From CAYOWQ01 sp964407695 (GTDB lineage Bacteria > Planctomycetota > Phycisphaerae > Phycisphaerales > SM1A02), in assembly GCA_964407695.1 (NCBI GenBank), contig CAYOWQ010000001.1, positions 558,001-622,000 of the forward strand: a DNA stretch of 64,000 nucleotides, given 5' to 3'. The position numbers were made by a program, and so were the translations under genes. A model generated the notes under the pieces. It saw only the letters and a program-made list of their open reading frames with translations. It made no database searches and was not told where the DNA came from. Positions 36,819 to 45,942 of this stretch are shown one piece after another (position 1 is the stretch's first letter; each line of letters starts with the position of its first letter).

Positions 36819-37472
36819 TTACCAGTTCCGGCCGGGCGATGCGTCTCGCACCGCCCAGAGACTGCCTGCCCACGTGGCGATGACCCGCCGAATGGTTGCC
36901 CGCTGGTCGCCACTGGATCGAAGAAAGACATAGGCCGTGCCTCCATCCGGGGCGATCCAATCGAAATCGAGGACGACCCATTCTGTTCGGCCCCTCGTGG
37001 CAAAGGGTAACTTGTCAGGATTTGGCTCAATCGTGCCGTCATCCCACACGATATCGAACCGATCTGGATCGAATTGCGACAACGCAAAAATTCGGAGAGA
37101 TTGCAGCTCGCTTCCGGCCAATTTCGAGTCCCAGCCCGGCCCTGTTGGATTCTGAAATACGAATCGGCTGACGCCAGCCTGCGATCGAGCGGCGACAACT
37201 TCGTGGAACAATGTCGCGAGAAGGGCTGATTTCTGCGCCACCGCGGGGCTTGCAGCGGCAAGCGATCGTGCTTCGCGAACTGCTTCGCGATTGGTCAGTA
37301 GAGTCATGGGCTGGCCCGTGACGGTCGCACGGGGCAGCTCGAATCGGTGGGCAGCGACCGACGGCTGCACAACCTCGATTGGTGTTGCGTAACGGGATTC
37401 ATGGGTGGCAATGCTCTCGCAAGCGGCCATACTCAGCGAGGCAACGCCGATGAATGCAATGGTTGGTCTCAT
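36819..37472 (-). CDS. Lipoprotein of unknown function
   Basis: 217 residues from ATG 37472, preceded by GAGAGGAATTGCC. Lipobox SMAAC (about Cys18). The mature part has a helical stretch (EAVREARSLAAASPAVAQKSALLATLF) and beta strands at the end (WVVLDFDWIAPDGGTAYVFL). No family recognised. It begins 11 nt after the stop of the PNGase F-like gene and is probably in its operon. Confidence 0.65.
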   Translation of the reverse strand: MRPTIAFIGVASLSMAACESIATHESRYATPIEVVQPSVAAHRFELPRATVTGQPMTLLTNREAVREARSLAAASPAVAQKSALLATLFHEVVAARSQAGVSRFVFQNPTGPGWDSKLAGSELQSLRIFALSQFDPDRFDIVWDDGTIEPNPDKLPFATRGRTEWVVLDFDWIAPDGGTAYVFLRSSGDQRATIRRVIATWAGSLWAVRDASPGRNW

Positions 37473-37483
37473 GGCAATTCCTC

Positions 37484-38545
37484 TCAATCCGGCTTTGGTT
37501 CCTCAGGCGGATTGGCAGCTGTGGGCCAGGGGCCGTCGGCAACGCAGGACAGATTCACCACCCAGAATCGATTTACGTCCTGGTCGGCCCTTGGAAAATC
37601 GATGATGGCAACCTCCACCTGGTGCGAGCCGGGCGTCAGTTCCGGGCACGGAATGATCAGCGGTTCGATCGTGGCGCTGGACGACCAACCCGAGCGATCA
37701 AAGTCGCTGGCCCAGATCTCCCGGCCCCCAACGGTTTTCTTGCCAGCCCCCGGGTTCGCCTGCCGACGCTGGGCGCCGGACTCATCCCATGGACGAATGC
37801 GAAGCACTTCGCGGCCATCCACCCGGATGACATGCGTTCTAGTAACGAATTCGTCGCCGCCCTTGCTGCCGTGGCCGGTGGTCAGAAGCCGAAGTCTCGG
37901 CTGGGCCAGATCGCGGGGTATGGAGATAGTTCCCAGCAATTTCGGCGATTCCGGCGAAAGCCGTCCCTCTACCACACCGACAGCCAAGACCGGACGCCGA
38001 GCGCCGACGGTCTCATCGTGGAATTTCAGATGGGCCGAAATGGTCCATCCGGGGTCCTTCCATGTCTCGATGGAGAACCGAAGCGTAACCTCGCCCTGAA
38101 GCTTGGGTGCAAAGGCGGTTACATCGAGCGTGTGCGTGGACGGAGCACCAAACGCCGTGATGAATCGCATCAGTTCAATCGACGCTTGGTCCTTCTCGCC
38201 GACTATCAACACTCGCCCGAGGCGCGTCCAAGGATCGGCGATTCTCCGCTGTTCTCCCTCCGCAACGGCCACCGGGGCGGCCGAAAGTTCGAGTGCGAGT
38301 CCTCTTAATGCAGCCGGGTCGGTCGGCATCGGCGGAAGAGCCACTCTTACTTCGACGGTTTGCCCATGATCCAGCCAACGGCAGCTATCGCCGGGGATTG
38401 GCTCGGTTGCCTCCTTCTGCCAGAACACCGGTTTTTCGTGGAGCAAGGAGACGGCTGATGTGGTGGGACCAAACGCCGTAAACACCACCAAGGCGCATAG
38501 CGCAGCGGTTGATCTCCATCTGGGGAATCGTCTCCGGGGACACAT
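37484..38545 (-). CDS. Secreted protein with PNGase F C-terminal-like domain
   Basis: 353 residues with a signal peptide (STAALCALVVFTAFGPTTSA). The C-terminal ~170 residues follow the second jelly roll of peptide-N-glycosidase F: GHGSKGGDEFVTRTHVIRVDG, IRPWDESGAQRRQANPG, SDFDRSGWSSSATI, PELTPGSHQVEVAI. The N-terminal half also looks like a beta sandwich. A glycan-binding or N-glycan-cleaving role is possible, but the catalytic residues of PNGase F could not be checked by eye. Operon with the downstream lipoprotein. Confidence 0.7.
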   Translation of the reverse strand: MCPRRRFPRWRSTAALCALVVFTAFGPTTSAVSLLHEKPVFWQKEATEPIPGDSCRWLDHGQTVEVRVALPPMPTDPAALRGLALELSAAPVAVAEGEQRRIADPWTRLGRVLIVGEKDQASIELMRFITAFGAPSTHTLDVTAFAPKLQGEVTLRFSIETWKDPGWTISAHLKFHDETVGARRPVLAVGVVEGRLSPESPKLLGTISIPRDLAQPRLRLLTTGHGSKGGDEFVTRTHVIRVDGREVLRIRPWDESGAQRRQANPGAGKKTVGGREIWASDFDRSGWSSSATIEPLIIPCPELTPGSHQVEVAIIDFPRADQDVNRFWVVNLSCVADGPWPTAANPPEEPKPD

Positions 38546-38593
38546 TCTTCAAATTCATCGGCAATTCCGGACGCCTGGCTCCGAAACCCGCGG

Positions 38594-39052
38594 TCAGGCC
38601 GACGCAAACCGATCACGAGCGGCCACAGCCATCTCGTCGCACCGTGTGTTCTCGGGATGGTCGGCATGGCCGCGAACCCACTGAGGTTGAAGAGCGTGTG
38701 TGATTCGCAACGCATCGAGCCGGCTCCAAAGGTCCTGGTTCATCACGGGCTTCTTGGAGGCGGTCTTCCAACCTCGCTTGATCCAGCCATCAAGCCATTC
38801 GTTGAGGCCGTTGACCACATATTGGCTGTCGGAATACAGGTTGACTCTGCAGGGTCGGTCAAGGACCTGCAGTCCTTCAATGACGGAGGTGAGTTCCATG
38901 CGATTGTTGGTTGTGGCGGGATCGCCTCCGGAGCGTTCGATCACCTTGCCGGAACTGGGGTGCTTCAGGATGAAGGCCCAGCCACCGGGTCCTGGATTCC
39001 CGGAACAGGCGCCATCGGTGAAGAGGTCTACGACGACGTTCGGGTCCGGCAT
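38594..39052 (-). CDS. rnhA: Ribonuclease HI
   Basis: 152 residues. Catalytic acidic residues are in place: Asp13 (LFTDGACSGNPGPGG), Glu53 (NNRMELTSVIEGL), Asp75 (LYSDSQYV) and Asp139, with His129 in VRGHADHPEN. It cuts RNA in RNA-DNA hybrids. Full length with the basic-protrusion region (GWIKRGWKTASKKPV). Confidence 0.96.
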   Translation of the reverse strand: MPDPNVVVDLFTDGACSGNPGPGGWAFILKHPSSGKVIERSGGDPATTNNRMELTSVIEGLQVLDRPCRVNLYSDSQYVVNGLNEWLDGWIKRGWKTASKKPVMNQDLWSRLDALRITHALQPQWVRGHADHPENTRCDEMAVAARDRFASA

Positions 39053-39212
39053 GGAGGAAATCGTAGCGGCGCGGTCGAAGTCGTCGATTCAGGCGTCACG
39101 AAACAACGTTGACGCCTGGCTCGGCGTGCCTGATGGAAGGAAAGGGGGGTTTGATCGCGCTTCGGCGTACGGATACACTCCGCATTCTGTCTCGACCTCA
39201 GACAGGCCTCGC

Positions 39213-39294
39213 GGGCGAGTACCCAAGTGGCCAAAGGGGACAGACTGTAAATCTGTTGGCATTGCCTTCGAAGGTTCGAATCCTTCCTCGCCCA
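39213..39294 (+). tRNA. tRNA-Tyr (anticodon GTA)
   Basis: Acceptor GGGCGAG (39213-39219) pairs with CTCGCCC (39287-39293), discriminator A. Anticodon GTA at 39247-39249 in loop CTGTAAA, a long variable arm as expected for bacterial tRNA-Tyr, T-loop GGTTCGAATCC. CCA is not encoded. Confidence 0.95.
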
Positions 39295-39382
39295 CTTGCA
39301 TGGCCGAGCGGCGCTGAAGGGTTCGATTTCTCGAAACCTCCAGCTTCGCGAGGCGACAATCGAATCCCGCGGGGGCCCCATT

Positions 39383-39457
39383 CGGGGTGTAGCTCAGCTT
39401 GGCTAGAGCGCTTGCTTCGGGAGCAAGAGGCCGCAGGTTCAAATCCTGTCACCCCGA
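39383..39457 (+). tRNA. tRNA-Pro (anticodon CGG)
   Basis: Acceptor CGGGGTG (39383-39389) pairs with CACCCCG (39450-39456), discriminator A. Anticodon CGG at 39418-39420 within stem CTTGC/GCAAG, D-arm GCTCAGCTTGGCTAGAGC, T-arm GCAGGTTCAAATCCTGT. It is the intact copy of a sequence repeated in damaged form at 41371-41443, 41606-41620 and about 44230-44255, so it may be the attachment site of the following genes. Confidence 0.95.
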
Positions 39458-39470
39458 CTTGAGAGATATG

Positions 39471-39503
39471 AGCCCTTCGGCGAGCACGTCGAAGGGCTTT
39501 CTT
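39471..39503 (+). terminator. Terminator after tRNA-Pro
   Basis: AGCCCTTCG (39471-39479) and CGAAGGGCT (39490-39498) form a 9-bp stem, followed by TTCTT. Confidence 0.7.
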
Positions 39504-39725
39504 GTGACGGGGATTGGAGTTGTGCGGCGAGGGGTAACATTCAGGGTTCGGCTGCGGATTCCCTCATATCGCGCGAAATCCGGCACGGCGAAGGCGCACT
39601 CTGACCTCTGTCGCCCGTGAGCGGCAGCACAATGGGCTCAGGCAATCGAGCCTCGCACACTTGAACGACGTCCGTATCGATTGATTCTCACGCAGGTCAG
39701 TACTCCCTGTCTTTGCGGTGGTACG

Positions 39726-41198
39726 ATGAATTCGCTCGATGGAAGAAACCGCATACATCGGCAATCGAATGGCACACGGAGACTAGCCTTGACTACAACG
39801 CGCCTGCTGAGGTTCCTCGTCGTATTGCTCTCGTTCGGCATCGCACTCTCAACGGCGGAGGCTCAGACCACTGTAAGCCCTGCCGAAGCGCGCGTGATCG
39901 CCAAGGAAGCGTACATCTACGGCTTCCCGCTGGTCGACAGTTACCGCGTCCAGTACGCGTACTTCGTCGATGAGAAGGACCCCGAGTACAAGGCGCCCTG
40001 GAACCAGATCCGCAACTTTTCCCGCGTCTTCACTCCCGAGGACAAGGCGGTCCAGACCCCCAACTCCGACACGCCGTACTCCTTCCTCGGCTTGGACCTG
40101 CGCACCGAGCCCATGGTGCTGACGGTGCCGAAGATCGAGGGTGGTCGCTACTTCAGCCTCCAGCTCATCGACGCTTACACGTTCAACTTCGCGTACATCG
40201 GCAGCCGGTCGACTGGGAGCGACGGAGGCAGCTTCCTGGTCGCCGGGCCGGGCTGGAAGGGCGAGACGCCCGAGGGTATCAAGAAGGTCATCCAGTCGGA
40301 GACCGAGCTGGTGCTAGTCGCCTACCGCACGCAGCTGTTCAACCCCGAAGACATCGAGAATGTCAAGAAGGTGCAGGCGGGGTACAAGGTGCAGCCCCTC
40401 TCGGCCTTCCTCAGCCAGCCTGCGCCGGCCGCCGCGTCGGCGATTTCGTTCATCAAGCCGCTTACGCCCGAGGGACAGCGGACCTCGCTTGAGTTCTTCA
40501 ACATCCTGAACTTCACCTTGAAGTTCTGCCCCACCCACCCGTCCGAGACGGAACTCATGGCCAAGTTCGCCAAGATCGGCATCGGCGCGGGCAAGACCTT
40601 CGACGCGGGCAAGCTCTCGCCCGAGATGAAGAAGGCCATCGAGGCCGGCATGGCCGACGCCTGGGTCGAGTACGGCGAACTGAAGAAGCAGATGGACGCG
40701 GGGAAGGTCTCCTCGGGCGACACCTTCGGCACGCGGGAGTGGCTGAAGAACAACTACCTCTATCGCATGGCCGCCGCGATCATCGGGCTCTACGGCAACT
40801 CCAGGCAGGAAGCGATGTATCCGCTGTACCTCGTGGATTCCGAGGGGCAGGCGCTGGACGCCTCCAAGTACGCCTACACGTTGCGCTTCGCGCCGGGGCA
40901 ACTGCCGCCCGTCAACGCGTTCTGGTCTGTGACGATGTACGAACTGCCGGCCAGCCTTCTCTCGGCCAATCCGCTCAACCGCTACCTGCTCAACTCGCCG
41001 ATGCTGCCGAAGTTCAAGAAGGACGCGGACGGGGGCTTGACGTTCTACATCCAGCACGAGTCGCCGGGCGCGGACAAGGAATCCAACTGGCTGCCCGCGC
41101 CCAGCGGACCCTTCTTTGCGGTCATGCGACTCTACTGGCCCAAGCCCGAGGCGCTCGACGGCACATGGAAGCAGCCGCCGCTCACCAGGGTGGAGTAA
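39726..41198 (+). CDS. DUF1254/DUF1214 exported protein
   Basis: 490 residues from ATG 39726; the leader (LLRFLVVLLSFGIALSTAEAQ) is a signal peptide. A later TTG at 39789 is also possible. The order matches DUF1254 followed by DUF1214: ARVIAKEAYIYGFPLVDSY, VQTPNSDTPYSFLGLDL, RYFSLQLIDAYTFNFAYIGSR, then NAFWSVTMYELPASLL and WLPAPSGPFFAVMRLYWPK. Substrate unknown. Codon third positions are almost all G or C, far more than the neighbours, giving a long antisense ORF. Lies between tRNA-Pro and its degenerate copy. Confidence 0.9.
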   Translation: MNSLDGRNRIHRQSNGTRRLALTTTRLLRFLVVLLSFGIALSTAEAQTTVSPAEARVIAKEAYIYGFPLVDSYRVQYAYFVDEKDPEYKAPWNQIRNFSRVFTPEDKAVQTPNSDTPYSFLGLDLRTEPMVLTVPKIEGGRYFSLQLIDAYTFNFAYIGSRSTGSDGGSFLVAGPGWKGETPEGIKKVIQSETELVLVAYRTQLFNPEDIENVKKVQAGYKVQPLSAFLSQPAPAAASAISFIKPLTPEGQRTSLEFFNILNFTLKFCPTHPSETELMAKFAKIGIGAGKTFDAGKLSPEMKKAIEAGMADAWVEYGELKKQMDAGKVSSGDTFGTREWLKNNYLYRMAAAIIGLYGNSRQEAMYPLYLVDSEGQALDASKYAYTLRFAPGQLPPVNAFWSVTMYELPASLLSANPLNRYLLNSPMLPKFKKDADGGLTFYIQHESPGADKESNWLPAPSGPFFAVMRLYWPKPEALDGTWKQPPLTRVE

Positions 41199-41370
41199 AT
41201 CAGAATCGGCTTCGCGCCGCCCAATTTCTACGCCGCATACATGGAATGGAGTACTCCCAGCCTCTCTTGCGGCCTCGCGGGCGTATGGGGATCACCGCGG
41301 CGCAAAATGTTCTATCTAAGGGGCCCGACAGCCTCGCGAGGCCGACAATCGATTCCCGCCGGGGTCCCTT

Positions 41371-41443
41371 CGGGGTGCAGCTGAGCTTGTAGAGCACTCG
41401 CTTCGGGAGCAAGAGGCCGCAGGTTCAAATCCAGTCACCCCGA
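41371..41443 (+). pseudogene. Degenerate tRNA-Pro copy (probable attachment repeat)
   Basis: 73 nt that match tRNA-Pro(CGG) over the whole length but break its stems: CTCGC against GCAAG in the anticodon arm, GCAGG against CCAGT in the T-arm, and a shortened D-loop. About 40 nt upstream (CTCGCGAGGCCGACAATCGA...) also resembles the flank of the intact tRNA. The copy is therefore a duplication, not a functional gene. Confidence 0.8.
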
Positions 41444-41460
41444 CTGACAGGACGAGAAAG

Positions 41461-41493
41461 TGCCACTTGAAGCGTGCATCCAGTGGCATTTTT
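41461..41493 (+). terminator. Rho-independent terminator
   Basis: TGCCACT (41461-41467) pairs with AGTGGCA (41482-41488), followed by T5. It follows the tRNA-Pro remnant and may end the DUF1254 transcript. Confidence 0.7.
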
Positions 41494-41605
41494 CTGGAAT
41501 ATCCTGAACATCGCGGTGTGATGAAAGGTGGGTTCAAATGGTCTGCGCGGTGATGTCACGCGAAGCACGAATCGCGTGAGTCACGCAGTTATCGCGGTAG
41601 CACGA

Positions 41606-41620
41606 GTTCAAATCCTGTCA
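41606..41620 (+). repeat. 15-bp copy of the tRNA-Pro T-arm
   Basis: GTTCAAATCCTGTCA is identical to 39437-39451 in tRNA-Pro. It sits upstream of the sulfatase gene. A candidate boundary of a second inserted module. Confidence 0.6.
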
Positions 41621-41752
41621 GTCGTTTCTGCGCCGCTCGCCTCAGCGCGGCCACACGCCGCTGCTTCGCTGTGCGGTAATGACTTTCTGGTGAACGCGCC
41701 CGGATGTAGGGGGCATGGTAAGATTTCGCACCACGCTGAAGGAGCCATCACG

Positions 41753-44131
41753 ATGCCCGCCATCAGGTCGTCGTCGTCGTCGTCGTCGTCGTTCATCACC
41801 GTCGCACTCGTCTGCTCTCTGGCTACGGCCGCCGCACAAGCACAGAGCGGCAAAGCCGGGGACGGATCGCCAGCCTCGCTTGACCGAACCGTATTGCCGA
41901 TCCCGGAACCGGCACGGCAGACCTATACCGAGTTGGATGCTCGAAATGCGATAGCCCCGCCGCGCTTCGAAGTGAATGCGCCACAAGGTGCGCCGAACAT
42001 CGTCATCGTGCTGATCGACGACATCGGTTTCGGAGCCTCCAGCGCATTCGGCGGACCGATCAACATGCCGACGTTGGAGAAGGTCGCGCAGACGGGACTG
42101 AAATACAACCGCTTCCACACGACGGCATTGTGCTCACCGACTCGGGTGGCATTGCTCACTGGCTACAACCATCACAGCAACAATGCCGGATCGATCATGG
42201 AAACGGGCACTTCCTTTCCGGGGAACACGGGCGTGCGGCCGCAATCGATCACGACCTGTGCGGAAGTGCTCCGGCAGAACGGATTCAGCACCGCCGCCTT
42301 CGGCAAGTATCACGAAACGCCCCCTTGGGAAATCTCCGCAGCCGGGCCGTACGACCGTTGGCCCACACATTCCGGATTCGAAAACTTCTATGGCTTCATC
42401 GGCGGCGAGACGAACCAGTACTCACCGATCGTCTACAACGGGACAGCACAGGTCGAGCTTCCCGAAGATCCGAAGTATCACTTCACCACGGACATGACGG
42501 ATCACGCCATGTCGTGGATGAGGCTCCAGAAGGCGTTGAGCCCGGACAAGCCGTTCTACCTGTACTTCGCGCCTGGCGCCACCCACGCGCCGCATCACGT
42601 CCCCAAGGAATGGGCCGACAAGTACAAAGGCAAGTTCGATCAGGGGTGGGACAAAGTCAGAGAGGAGACCCTCGCCCGCCAGATCAAACTCGGTGTCGTG
42701 CCCGCCGGGACCAAACTCGGGCCAAAACCCAAAGACATCAAAGACTGGGCGGCCTTGTCGGCTGACGAGAAAAAGCTGTTCACGCGTCAGATGGAGACCT
42801 TCGCGGGCTTCGCCGAGCACACCGACAACGAGATCGGCAGGCTCTACAGCGCTCTCGAGGACCTTGGGCAGGCAGACAACACGTTGTTCATCTATATCGT
42901 GGGCGACAACGGCGCCAGCGCCGAGGGCCAGATGAATGGGATGTACAACGAGATGACCTACTTCAACGGTGTTCCCGAAACCGTCGCGGACATGTTGAAG
43001 CACTATGACCAGTGGGGCGACCCGACCACCTACCCGCACTATGCGGCGGGATGGGCAGTCGCGATGGATGCGCCTTTCTCATACACCAAGCAGGTCGCCT
43101 CCGACTTCGGCGGCACGCGCAACGGCATGGTGATCCGTTGGCCCAAGGGCATCAAGGCCAAGGGCGAAGTCCGATCGCAGTTCGGTCACGTGATCGATAT
43201 CGCACCGACGATTTATGAGGCCACGAAAATCCCCGCGCCCAAGATGGTGAACGGCATAGCGCAGGACCCCATCGAAGGCAAGAGCCTGGTCTATTCATTC
43301 GACAACGTCGGCGCCAAGGAAACGCACACCGTTCAATACTTCGAGATGTTCGGCAACCGCGCGATCTATAGCGACGGCTGGTATGCGCGAACCATCCACC
43401 GGCCGGCTTGGCAGGCCAAGCCGTCGCAGACCCTCCAGGAAGATTCCTGGGACCTGTACAACTCCAACGAGGATTTCAGCTTGTCGAACAACGTCGCTTC
43501 GGCGAACGCGGACAAACTGAAAGAGCTCCAGGCGCTGTTCATGAAGGAAGCCGAGAAATATCACGTGCTTCCAATCGACGACCGGCTGCTGGAACGAACC
43601 AATGCCGAAATGGTCGGCAGGCCCACGGTCATGGAAGGGCGCAACACCGCGACGTACGGCCCGGGCATGACGGGCTTGGGCGTCGATATCTTCATCGCCA
43701 CAGTCGGCAAGTCCTACACGATGACGGCTGATGTCGATGTGAAGGCAGGCGCCAACGGCGTGATCGTCTGTCAGGGCGGCCGCTTCGGCGGCTTCTCATA
43801 CTTCCTCAACGATGGCAAACCCACCTTCGTCTACAACTATCTCGGCTTGGAAAAATTCACCGTTGCATCCACCGAGGCCCTCAGCCCCGGCAAGCACACC
43901 ATCGTGTATGACTTCAAATCCGATGGCGGCCTGGGCAAAGGCGGCGTCGGCACGATCACGATCGACGGCAAGAAGACCGGAAAAGGACGGATCGCCAAGA
44001 CACAGCCCGGGATCTTCTCGGTGGATGATCTTGCTGATGTCGGCACCGATGACGGAACGCCCGTCACGGACTACAAGTCGCGGAAGTTCATCGGTACGCT
44101 CAACAAGGTCACGATCACGACGTCGAAATGA
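41753..44131 (+). CDS. Arylsulfatase, secreted
   Basis: 792 residues after AAGGAGCCATCACG. Type I sulfatase: metal-binding VLIDDIGFGASSAFGG, and formylglycine site CSPTR with Cys127 followed by VALLTGYNHH. Further conserved parts are GKYHETP, THAPHHVPKEW and GDNGASAEGQ. The last ~190 residues form an extra beta-rich domain. Cleaves sulfate esters; the substrate is not evident. Needs a formylglycine-generating enzyme, not seen here. The signal peptide n-region is eight serines from (GTC)8 at 41767-41790. Gene lies in the tRNA-Pro-flanked region. Confidence 0.93.
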   Translation: MPAIRSSSSSSSSFITVALVCSLATAAAQAQSGKAGDGSPASLDRTVLPIPEPARQTYTELDARNAIAPPRFEVNAPQGAPNIVIVLIDDIGFGASSAFGGPINMPTLEKVAQTGLKYNRFHTTALCSPTRVALLTGYNHHSNNAGSIMETGTSFPGNTGVRPQSITTCAEVLRQNGFSTAAFGKYHETPPWEISAAGPYDRWPTHSGFENFYGFIGGETNQYSPIVYNGTAQVELPEDPKYHFTTDMTDHAMSWMRLQKALSPDKPFYLYFAPGATHAPHHVPKEWADKYKGKFDQGWDKVREETLARQIKLGVVPAGTKLGPKPKDIKDWAALSADEKKLFTRQMETFAGFAEHTDNEIGRLYSALEDLGQADNTLFIYIVGDNGASAEGQMNGMYNEMTYFNGVPETVADMLKHYDQWGDPTTYPHYAAGWAVAMDAPFSYTKQVASDFGGTRNGMVIRWPKGIKAKGEVRSQFGHVIDIAPTIYEATKIPAPKMVNGIAQDPIEGKSLVYSFDNVGAKETHTVQYFEMFGNRAIYSDGWYARTIHRPAWQAKPSQTLQEDSWDLYNSNEDFSLSNNVASANADKLKELQALFMKEAEKYHVLPIDDRLLERTNAEMVGRPTVMEGRNTATYGPGMTGLGVDIFIATVGKSYTMTADVDVKAGANGVIVCQGGRFGGFSYFLNDGKPTFVYNYLGLEKFTVASTEALSPGKHTIVYDFKSDGGLGKGGVGTITIDGKKTGKGRIAKTQPGIFSVDDLADVGTDDGTPVTDYKSRKFIGTLNKVTITTSK

Positions 44132-44229
44132 GCCGGCGACTCACGTTCACGTGGCCGGGCCACACTACAGCGCATTGATCAACCGTTCAAAATCAATACC
44201 GTCGACTTCAGCGCAGGAACGCAGAAAGA

Positions 44230-44255
44230 GTTCAACTGGAGTCCAGTCACGCCGA
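44230..44255 (+). repeat. Diverged tRNA-Pro 3'-end remnant
   Basis: GTTCAA followed by TCCAGTCACGCCGA at 44242-44255, which matches 13 of 14 bases of the degenerate tRNA-Pro copy at 41430-41443. It probably marks the right end of the sulfatase module. Confidence 0.45.
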
Positions 44256-44258
44256 TTC

Positions 44259-44294
44259 GTGCAAAGAGCCTTGTTAATGCGGGGCTCTTTGCAC
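44259..44294 (+). terminator. 12-bp hairpin downstream of the sulfatase
   Basis: GTGCAAAGAGCC (44259-44270), 12-nt loop, GGCTCTTTGCAC (44283-44294), perfect pairing. No U-tract follows, so it may be a terminator or a structure at the module end. Confidence 0.55.
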
Positions 44295-44509
44295 GGGAGT
44301 CGTTGCCAGTCGGACCTATTCGGCAATGCGGCCGTGAAGAGCATGCAGCAACCGCGGCGTCTCCGTGCGATGGGACCCAAAAACAATGACTGGATGGGAA
44401 TGTCATCGTTCTGGATCTGGATGCAACACTGCAGCCTGGTATTCGGAGAATCGGACGTTCGATCGCCGAATTTCGACTCCGCGATCGCGATCGTCATTCG
44501 TGATGGGGA

Positions 44510-45844
44510 TCAGCCTTCGAGTGGTGCCCTCCGTTTTTTGCTTGTCGTCAAACCGTAGAGGGTCAGAATTCCAAATAGCGCACACATGGCGGATGCCAGG
44601 AGGATGGCAATGCGCGCGACATCGAACTGTGAAGGCGTGAAGGCCAACCCGGCGATAAACACTGACATCGTGAAGCCAATCCCAGTCAAGATCGCGCCCC
44701 CGGCAATAAGCGCCCATGACATGCTCGGCGGTCGTACCGCGAAACCCGCTCGCACCGCCAGCCAGCTCATGGCGAGCACTCCAATCGGCTTCCCCACGAC
44801 AAGCGACATTACAATCGCCCAAATGAGCGGTTGATTCAGATTTGTGCCGGAAAAGGAGACGCCCGCGTTGGCGAGCGCGAAGATCGGAAGAATGGCAAAT
44901 CCAACCCACGGATGCAACATCATTTCCAGTCGTTCTACGGGAGAAACCGACTCGCGTGTCGCTCGGCTCGCTTGGCGCAGCTCCTTTCGTTCTACCGACC
45001 TGCCCGTGGCGTGCTCGCCCTTCGATCGGGCAAGCACTCGCCCTAAAATGGCCCGCATTCGGATGTTGCTCACCCATCGTCCTGTGGGAGTCAGAAGCCC
45101 AAGCACGACGCCCGCGACTGTCGGATGGATACCGGATGCATCAAAGCACAGCCAGATCGCCGCACCCATGGCGAAGTACACCATGACGCTCCTGATCCCG
45201 ATGTACGCCGTCGCCGTGAGCACGATGATGCCTATTCCGGCAGCGGCGAGCGACAGCCAATTCACTCCATCGCTGTAGCCAATGGCTACGACGAGGATGG
45301 CGCCGACGTCATCGAAAATGGCCAACGACAGGATGAAGAGGCGCAAGGTGGATGGAACCCGTGAGCCGAGCACGGCGAGGCATCCAAGCGCGAATGCGGT
45401 GTCCGTGGCCACGACTGTGCCCCAGCCTCTTGCCCCAGCCTGCCCGCGCATCACCGCCAGAAAGACGCATGCAGGGACGATCATGCCGCCAATCGCCCCG
45501 GCAAGGGACAGCATCGCAGTGCGAATATGCCGCAATTCACCCAGGACCAGTTCGCGTTTGAGTTCGAGAGCCACCACAAAGAAGAACAGCGTCATCAGCC
45601 CGTCGTTGATCCAGTGCCTCAGAGACCGAGCGAACTGAAAGGCGCCGAAGTGCAATCCAAGGGGCATTTCCCAGAACGCCAAAAAGGACGCGGAGCATCC
45701 GGCATTGGCCAGGACCAGCGCCGCGATGGTCGACACGAGCAGGAGGACGGCAGCCGGAGTTTCGATCGCGAAAAATCGTGCAAGCGGCTTCGTGAACCAA
45801 TCGGCGATCTCGGCCGGAAGATGTTCACTCCCTTGGCTTTTCAA
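44510..45844 (-). CDS. nhaA: Na+/H+ antiporter NhaA
   Basis: 444 residues, inner membrane, about 12 helices. The ion-binding aspartates are Asp178-Asp179 (FDDVGAI) with TDTAFALG (Asp148), corresponding to E. coli Asp163, Asp164 and Asp133. Exchanges sodium for protons for pH and salt homeostasis. A charged cytoplasmic loop (ARSKGEHATGRSVERKELRQAS) is longer than in E. coli. Confidence 0.96.
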   Translation of the reverse strand: MKSQGSEHLPAEIADWFTKPLARFFAIETPAAVLLLVSTIAALVLANAGCSASFLAFWEMPLGLHFGAFQFARSLRHWINDGLMTLFFFVVALELKRELVLGELRHIRTAMLSLAGAIGGMIVPACVFLAVMRGQAGARGWGTVVATDTAFALGCLAVLGSRVPSTLRLFILSLAIFDDVGAILVVAIGYSDGVNWLSLAAAGIGIIVLTATAYIGIRSVMVYFAMGAAIWLCFDASGIHPTVAGVVLGLLTPTGRWVSNIRMRAILGRVLARSKGEHATGRSVERKELRQASRATRESVSPVERLEMMLHPWVGFAILPIFALANAGVSFSGTNLNQPLIWAIVMSLVVGKPIGVLAMSWLAVRAGFAVRPPSMSWALIAGGAILTGIGFTMSVFIAGLAFTPSQFDVARIAILLASAMCALFGILTLYGLTTSKKRRAPLEG

Positions 45845-45942
45845 CTTCGACCCGCGTGTCTTTTGTGCCGCTTCCGCAACCCGTCAACTGGAATGTCTTT
45901 CCAACTCAGGCAGTTCTCACCGTGGAACGAATTCGCCGGTTG

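Larger units (their letters stand above)
44132..44509. other. Intergenic region with tRNA-Pro-like remnant and strong hairpin
   Basis: No gene seen in these 378 nt. It holds the attachment-like remnant (44230-44255) and the hairpin (44259-44294); the remaining sequence toward nhaA shows nothing recognisable. Confidence 0.6.

Noticed and set aside
39600..39720. An integrase or transposase gene at the tRNA-Pro island
   Set aside because: None of the ORFs between 39458 and 44509 resembles a recombinase. The island call rests only on repeats and composition.
40314..41057. 247-codon ORF antisense to the DUF1254 gene
   Set aside because: It exists because the sense gene uses almost only G/C in third positions. 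The translation is Arg/Gly/Val-rich without a family, and the sense strand encodes a clear DUF1254/DUF1214 protein.
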